From: CBDDKS01 sp965230335
Lineage (GTDB): Bacteria > Pseudomonadota > Gammaproteobacteria > Enterobacterales > Kangiellaceae
Length of the DNA: 64,000 nt
Direction: 5' to 3'
Assembly (NCBI GenBank): GCA_965230335.1
Contig: CBDDKS010000006.1
Span: 2,542,001 to 2,606,000 of the forward strand
Under the pieces are notes generated by a model. The model was not told where the DNA came from and made no database searches. It was given only the letters and a program-made list of their open reading frames with translations. This document shows positions 61,212 through 64,000 of the stretch, one piece after another (the stretch's first letter is position 1; each line of letters starts with the position of its first letter). The position numbers and the translations under genes are program-made.

Positions 61212-61796
61212 ATGTCCAAAAGTAATGTATTTGAACCTGATGTTGTATTGTCAGCATTATTGAATCGTGTTTCCTGTGCAAAATTAACACAGCCAGCACC
61301 TGATGAAAGAGCGATGGATATTATTTTAAAAGCAGCCATGCGTGCACCGGATCATGCCAGCCTTAGACCTTATCATTACTTGGTATTTCAAGGTGAATCA
61401 GCATTAATCAAGTTGGGAGAGTTATTTGCAAAGGCACAAGCATCATTGCCTGATGCAACAGAAAACAGTATCGCACGAGCGAAACAATTGCCGCTACGTG
61501 CGCCCATGGTGATTGTTGCTGTTGCTAAAGTAGAGGAGCATCCGAAGGTGCCTAAAGTAGAACAGATAATAACCACATCTTGTGGATTACATGCAATGCT
61601 CATTGCTTTACAAAGACTAGGGTATGGTGGTTATTGGCGTACAGGAAGTCTGACTACAAATAAAAAGCTGAAGCAATTATTAGATTTAAATTATAAGGAT
61701 GAAATCGTAGGCTTTTTATATGTTGGGACGTCTTCTTCTAAACAGGAAAGTGCTAAAAGTTTGGACTGGACTTCTCATGTAACTTTTTTTAAGTAA
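61212..61796 (+). CDS. Nitroreductase family protein (YdjA-like)
   Basis: 194 residues of the FMN-dependent nitroreductase family: AMRAPDHASLRPYHYLVFQG (FMN-binding), a helical dimer core, and GYGGYWRTGSLTTNKKLKQLL with VGFLYVGTSS. The short length and APDHASLRPY fit the YdjA subgroup. Substrate unknown. Single gene. Confidence 0.9.
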   Translation: MSKSNVFEPDVVLSALLNRVSCAKLTQPAPDERAMDIILKAAMRAPDHASLRPYHYLVFQGESALIKLGELFAKAQASLPDATENSIARAKQLPLRAPMVIVAVAKVEEHPKVPKVEQIITTSCGLHAMLIALQRLGYGGYWRTGSLTTNKKLKQLLDLNYKDEIVGFLYVGTSSSKQESAKSLDWTSHVTFFK

Positions 61797-62018
61797 AACT
61801 TTACTTTTTGAATTGTGTCTGATGGGTTATATAGATCTGAGTTTGAAGTATTTTTTTACAGCTTTTTTACAGTGTTCTATCAATTAATTACTCATTATTG
61901 TAAAAATGAGTTATCACAATTGTCACAATTTCCTAACAAATAAATACTCTGTGTAATTTTTATCGAAGGTATCGGTCATACGGATTGCATTAATTCATTA
62001 ACCTGTGAGGAGACAATA

Positions 62019-63371
62019 ATGCAATCTTTAAAACTTAAACTTCAAATCTTTGCTCTTTTGTTGAGTCTTACTGCAAGCAGCATGCTTACGGCTCAATCTT
62101 TTAAAAATAAAGTTTTCTTTAATGATAACTCATCCAATTTTGAAGGCGCTGTTTATGCCATGTCGAATAAACTGGATGGTAATACGTTGGTTGGTTATGG
62201 TCGAAATGATGATGGTACATTAGATTTTATTGGAGAGTTTGCAACTGGTGGTAAGGGGGGTACTTTTGACGGTGGTGAAGGATTAGATCCCTTGATTTCA
62301 GCATATGCTGTTGTATTAACAGACGATAAACGTTTTGTTTTAAGTGTGAATGCAGGTAGTAACAGTGTGAGTGTCATGCGTATTAATGATGACTTTTCCT
62401 TAACACTCACTGATCAGCGAAAAGTGGTAGGTGTTGGTCCTAACAGTATTGCTGTTCGCCGGGGATTGGTCGTTGTTTCCAGTATTGATGCAGATGGTGA
62501 GTTTGCAGGAGAACCTGATCAAGAAGGTGCTTTGACCACTTTTAGGTTAACCCGCTCAGGACGACTTATTCCATTACGATTTTCAAATCGCTTATTAGGT
62601 AATCGTCCATCAGCGGTTCAATTTTCACCAGATGGTCGTTTTCTTGTAGTATCTTCGATTAACGCTGGATCTTCTGCATTAGCGAGTGATAGTCAGGATG
62701 AATTAGTGGTTTATCGAGTATTTGGTCGAATTAAATTAAGTCGTAAACCAGTAGGCAGAGCAACATCAACATTACGTGGTAATGCTGAAAACAGAAATTT
62801 ACCCAGTGCTATTGGTTTTGAAATTGTACGTGACGGTCGACGTCAATATGTTGTTGTAACAGAAGCGAGAGAATTTCAGGCTGATGGTGCTCCTCCAGCG
62901 TTCCCTGCTTTACAAACAGGCTCTGTTTCTACATGGGAGTTAACACGTCGTGGAAGACTTAAGCCGATTAATTTGGATATTCGTGCTGGCGATGGTTTAT
63001 TCGATGGTGAACGTACAGCGTGCTGGATAGAGTTCTCTGAAGATGAAGGTACTTTTTGGGTATCGAATGCATTGGATTCCAGCATCTCTTCATTTTCATT
63101 TGATAGAGGTCGTATTAAGTTAATTGAAAAATTGGCTGCTGTTGGACAGAGACCGGACAACACCACACCACAAGATGCTTTTGCAACTACAGATGGTTGG
63201 ATTGATCTTTGGATCAGTGATGATGGTAAGTATCTGTATCAGTTATTTGGTTTGGATGGCACCATCGGTGTTTTTGAAATCGAAGATGATGGTCGAGGTA
63301 GTGGCTTAACATTGATTCAGGAGGTTTCTGATTTACCGGTAAGAGATACTCAGGGTATTGTTGCTCTATAA
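62019..63371 (+). CDS. Secreted beta-propeller protein (YVTN/lactonase-like)
   Basis: 450 residues with a signal peptide (LQIFALLLSLTASSMLTAQS). A propeller of repeated strands follows, with YAVVLTDDKRFVLSVNAGSN, VQFSPDGRFLVVSSINA, SVSTWELTRRGRLKPI and WIDLWISDDGKYLYQLF. These recall YVTN or 6-phosphogluconolactonase-type propellers, but no catalytic identity can be claimed. A very good ribosome site (GAGGAG) precedes it and a clean terminator follows. Confidence 0.85.
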   Translation: MQSLKLKLQIFALLLSLTASSMLTAQSFKNKVFFNDNSSNFEGAVYAMSNKLDGNTLVGYGRNDDGTLDFIGEFATGGKGGTFDGGEGLDPLISAYAVVLTDDKRFVLSVNAGSNSVSVMRINDDFSLTLTDQRKVVGVGPNSIAVRRGLVVVSSIDADGEFAGEPDQEGALTTFRLTRSGRLIPLRFSNRLLGNRPSAVQFSPDGRFLVVSSINAGSSALASDSQDELVVYRVFGRIKLSRKPVGRATSTLRGNAENRNLPSAIGFEIVRDGRRQYVVVTEAREFQADGAPPAFPALQTGSVSTWELTRRGRLKPINLDIRAGDGLFDGERTACWIEFSEDEGTFWVSNALDSSISSFSFDRGRIKLIEKLAAVGQRPDNTTPQDAFATTDGWIDLWISDDGKYLYQLFGLDGTIGVFEIEDDGRGSGLTLIQEVSDLPVRDTQGIVAL

Positions 63372-63400
63372 AAAATATTGGATAAGACATATTTTTTAGA

Positions 63401-63428
63401 CGCCTATGTCACCATAGGCGTTTTTTTT
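63401..63428 (+). terminator. Rho-independent terminator after the propeller gene
   Basis: CGCCTATG (63401-63408), loop TCAC, CATAGGCG (63413-63420), then eight T. Perfect 8-bp stem. It probably also serves the minus-strand gene ending at 63455. Confidence 0.93.
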
Positions 63429-63454
63429 ATGTTAGAGAGTTTTTTATGAGTGTA

Positions 63455-64000
63455 TTATTTTTTAGTTTCCATTTTTAATTCTTTGATTAATCTTAATGAC
63501 CACTTTTTAAATAAATCGGCAGGTGTGGATTGTGGCCCTTTTAAAGTGCTGGAAACTGATGTACTGAATGTATGTTTACAACCTTTGGTACAAGGTGTGT
63601 AGTTAAATACATAAGAGGCAATCAGATCATTGTGTTCTACACTGGTGACTTTAAATTCTATATTAGCGCCAGTAAAGGTGATGGCTTTTTCAGAAACCTG
63701 TTGAACACCATTCTCATCCACATATTCTTTGACAGGATAACTTTGATTTTTAAAACTGACGAGTTCTAAAATAAGATCCGTTTTTGTGAGGTTACCAATC
63801 TTTGAGTAATCCAGGCTTTCCTGATCGAGTACTTTGGCAAATAAAGCGCGATCTCTTACAATGTAACCGGCTTTAGCAAACTCTTTTTCTATCGTATTAT
63901 ATAGATGATTGTTTCTTTGTTTTTGTTCGGATGTCACATTTTTTCCAGAGGAGGGGACACGTAATACAATAGCCAGTTTTTTGGATTTTTTGAGTATGGT
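63455..64000 (-). CDS. Protein of unknown function, C-terminal part (cut by window edge)
   Basis: On the minus strand the frame ending at 63455 stays open to the last base of the window (182 codons), through TILKKSKKLAIVLRVPSSGK, so the apparent GTG start at 63937 is not the true start. The visible part has YNTIEKEFAKAGYIVRDRALF, typical of envelope proteins with a Tol/CsgG-like nucleotide-free fold, and TPCTKGCKHTFSTSVSSTLKG with two Cys. No family is named. Confidence 0.7.
   Translation of the reverse strand, partial: TILKKSKKLAIVLRVPSSGKNVTSEQKQRNNHLYNTIEKEFAKAGYIVRDRALFAKVLDQESLDYSKIGNLTKTDLILELVSFKNQSYPVKEYVDENGVQQVSEKAITFTGANIEFKVTSVEHNDLIASYVFNYTPCTKGCKHTFSTSVSSTLKGPQSTPADLFKKWSLRLIKELKMETKK

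Noticed and set aside
62922..62934. ACAGGCTCTG inside the propeller gene as another copy of the dispersed repeat
   Set aside because: Only a short part matches, and it is within a coding sequence with normal frame; chance match.

Overview
The window looks like chromosomal DNA of an AT-rich gammaproteobacterium. The evidence is gene content and order: infC-rpmI-rplT, then pheS-pheT-ihfA and a MerR-type regulator; the yciB-yciI-bolA cluster beside a PHP phosphoesterase, yciO and trpS; scpA-scpB-rluB; ompR-envZ; a Crp/Vfr-type regulator; Rsd/AlgQ; Coq7; SixA; PrmB; RsmE; and infC that appears to start with AUU. I cannot name the genus from sequence alone. Many housekeeping genes have strong family signatures. 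No phage, plasmid backbone, CRISPR array or rRNA operon is visible.

Layout. 1-1.4 kb: a FecR-like gene cut by the left edge, an ECF sigma factor and the yciB-yciI-bolA operon (minus strand). 2.5-16.3 kb: a plus-strand block of translation, tRNA charging and chromosome-maintenance genes (PHP enzyme, yciO, trpS, scpA, scpB, rluB, thrS, infC, rpmI, rplT, pheS, pheT, ihfA, merR-like). 16.5 kb: tRNA-Pro(GGG). 16.7-21.2 kb: MoxR ATPase, DUF58 protein, TgpA-like transglutaminase and a DUF4124 protein. 21.2-34.5 kb: rsmE, bioA, a WD40-like lipoprotein, an FKBP-type isomerase, rsd, a PAS histidine kinase, dsbB, tex, ompR/envZ and crp. 45.9-64 kb: coq7, a short-chain dehydrogenase, a very large periplasmic-propeller GGDEF/EAL protein, an M61 peptidase, xthA, a double 6-PTPS-fold protein, a PfkB kinase, sixA, plsC-like, prmB, a nitroreductase, a secreted beta-propeller protein and a gene cut by the right edge.

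The accessory region is 34.5-45.9 kb. A complete 1652-residue RHS/YD-repeat protein with a signal peptide is followed by three shorter copies of its 3' end, each joined to a different C-terminal tail and followed by a small unrelated ORF. Tail 1 is hydrophobic and glycine-rich and is followed by a membrane protein. Tail 2 has a His...Cys arrangement like caspase/gingipain-fold peptidases and is followed by an exported small protein. Tail 3 has the GS...DxD signature of a nucleotidyltransferase. Tail 4 is frameshifted and decayed. The three downstream copies share a roughly 85-90 bp leader repeat. The layout fits a polymorphic toxin-immunity locus with a stock of alternative tips that could recombine into the main gene through the near-identical core. 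IS66- and IS3-family remnants lie among or beside the cassettes.

Two dispersed intergenic repeats are also present: a short element (core TAAAAGATAAACAG plus GGCTCTA or GCCCCTA) found about eleven times at gene ends in both orientations, once as a perfect 18-bp-arm palindrome, and one roughly 205-bp inverted-repeat (MITE-like) element near 57.0 kb. All functional calls are from reading motifs and context; no database search was run.
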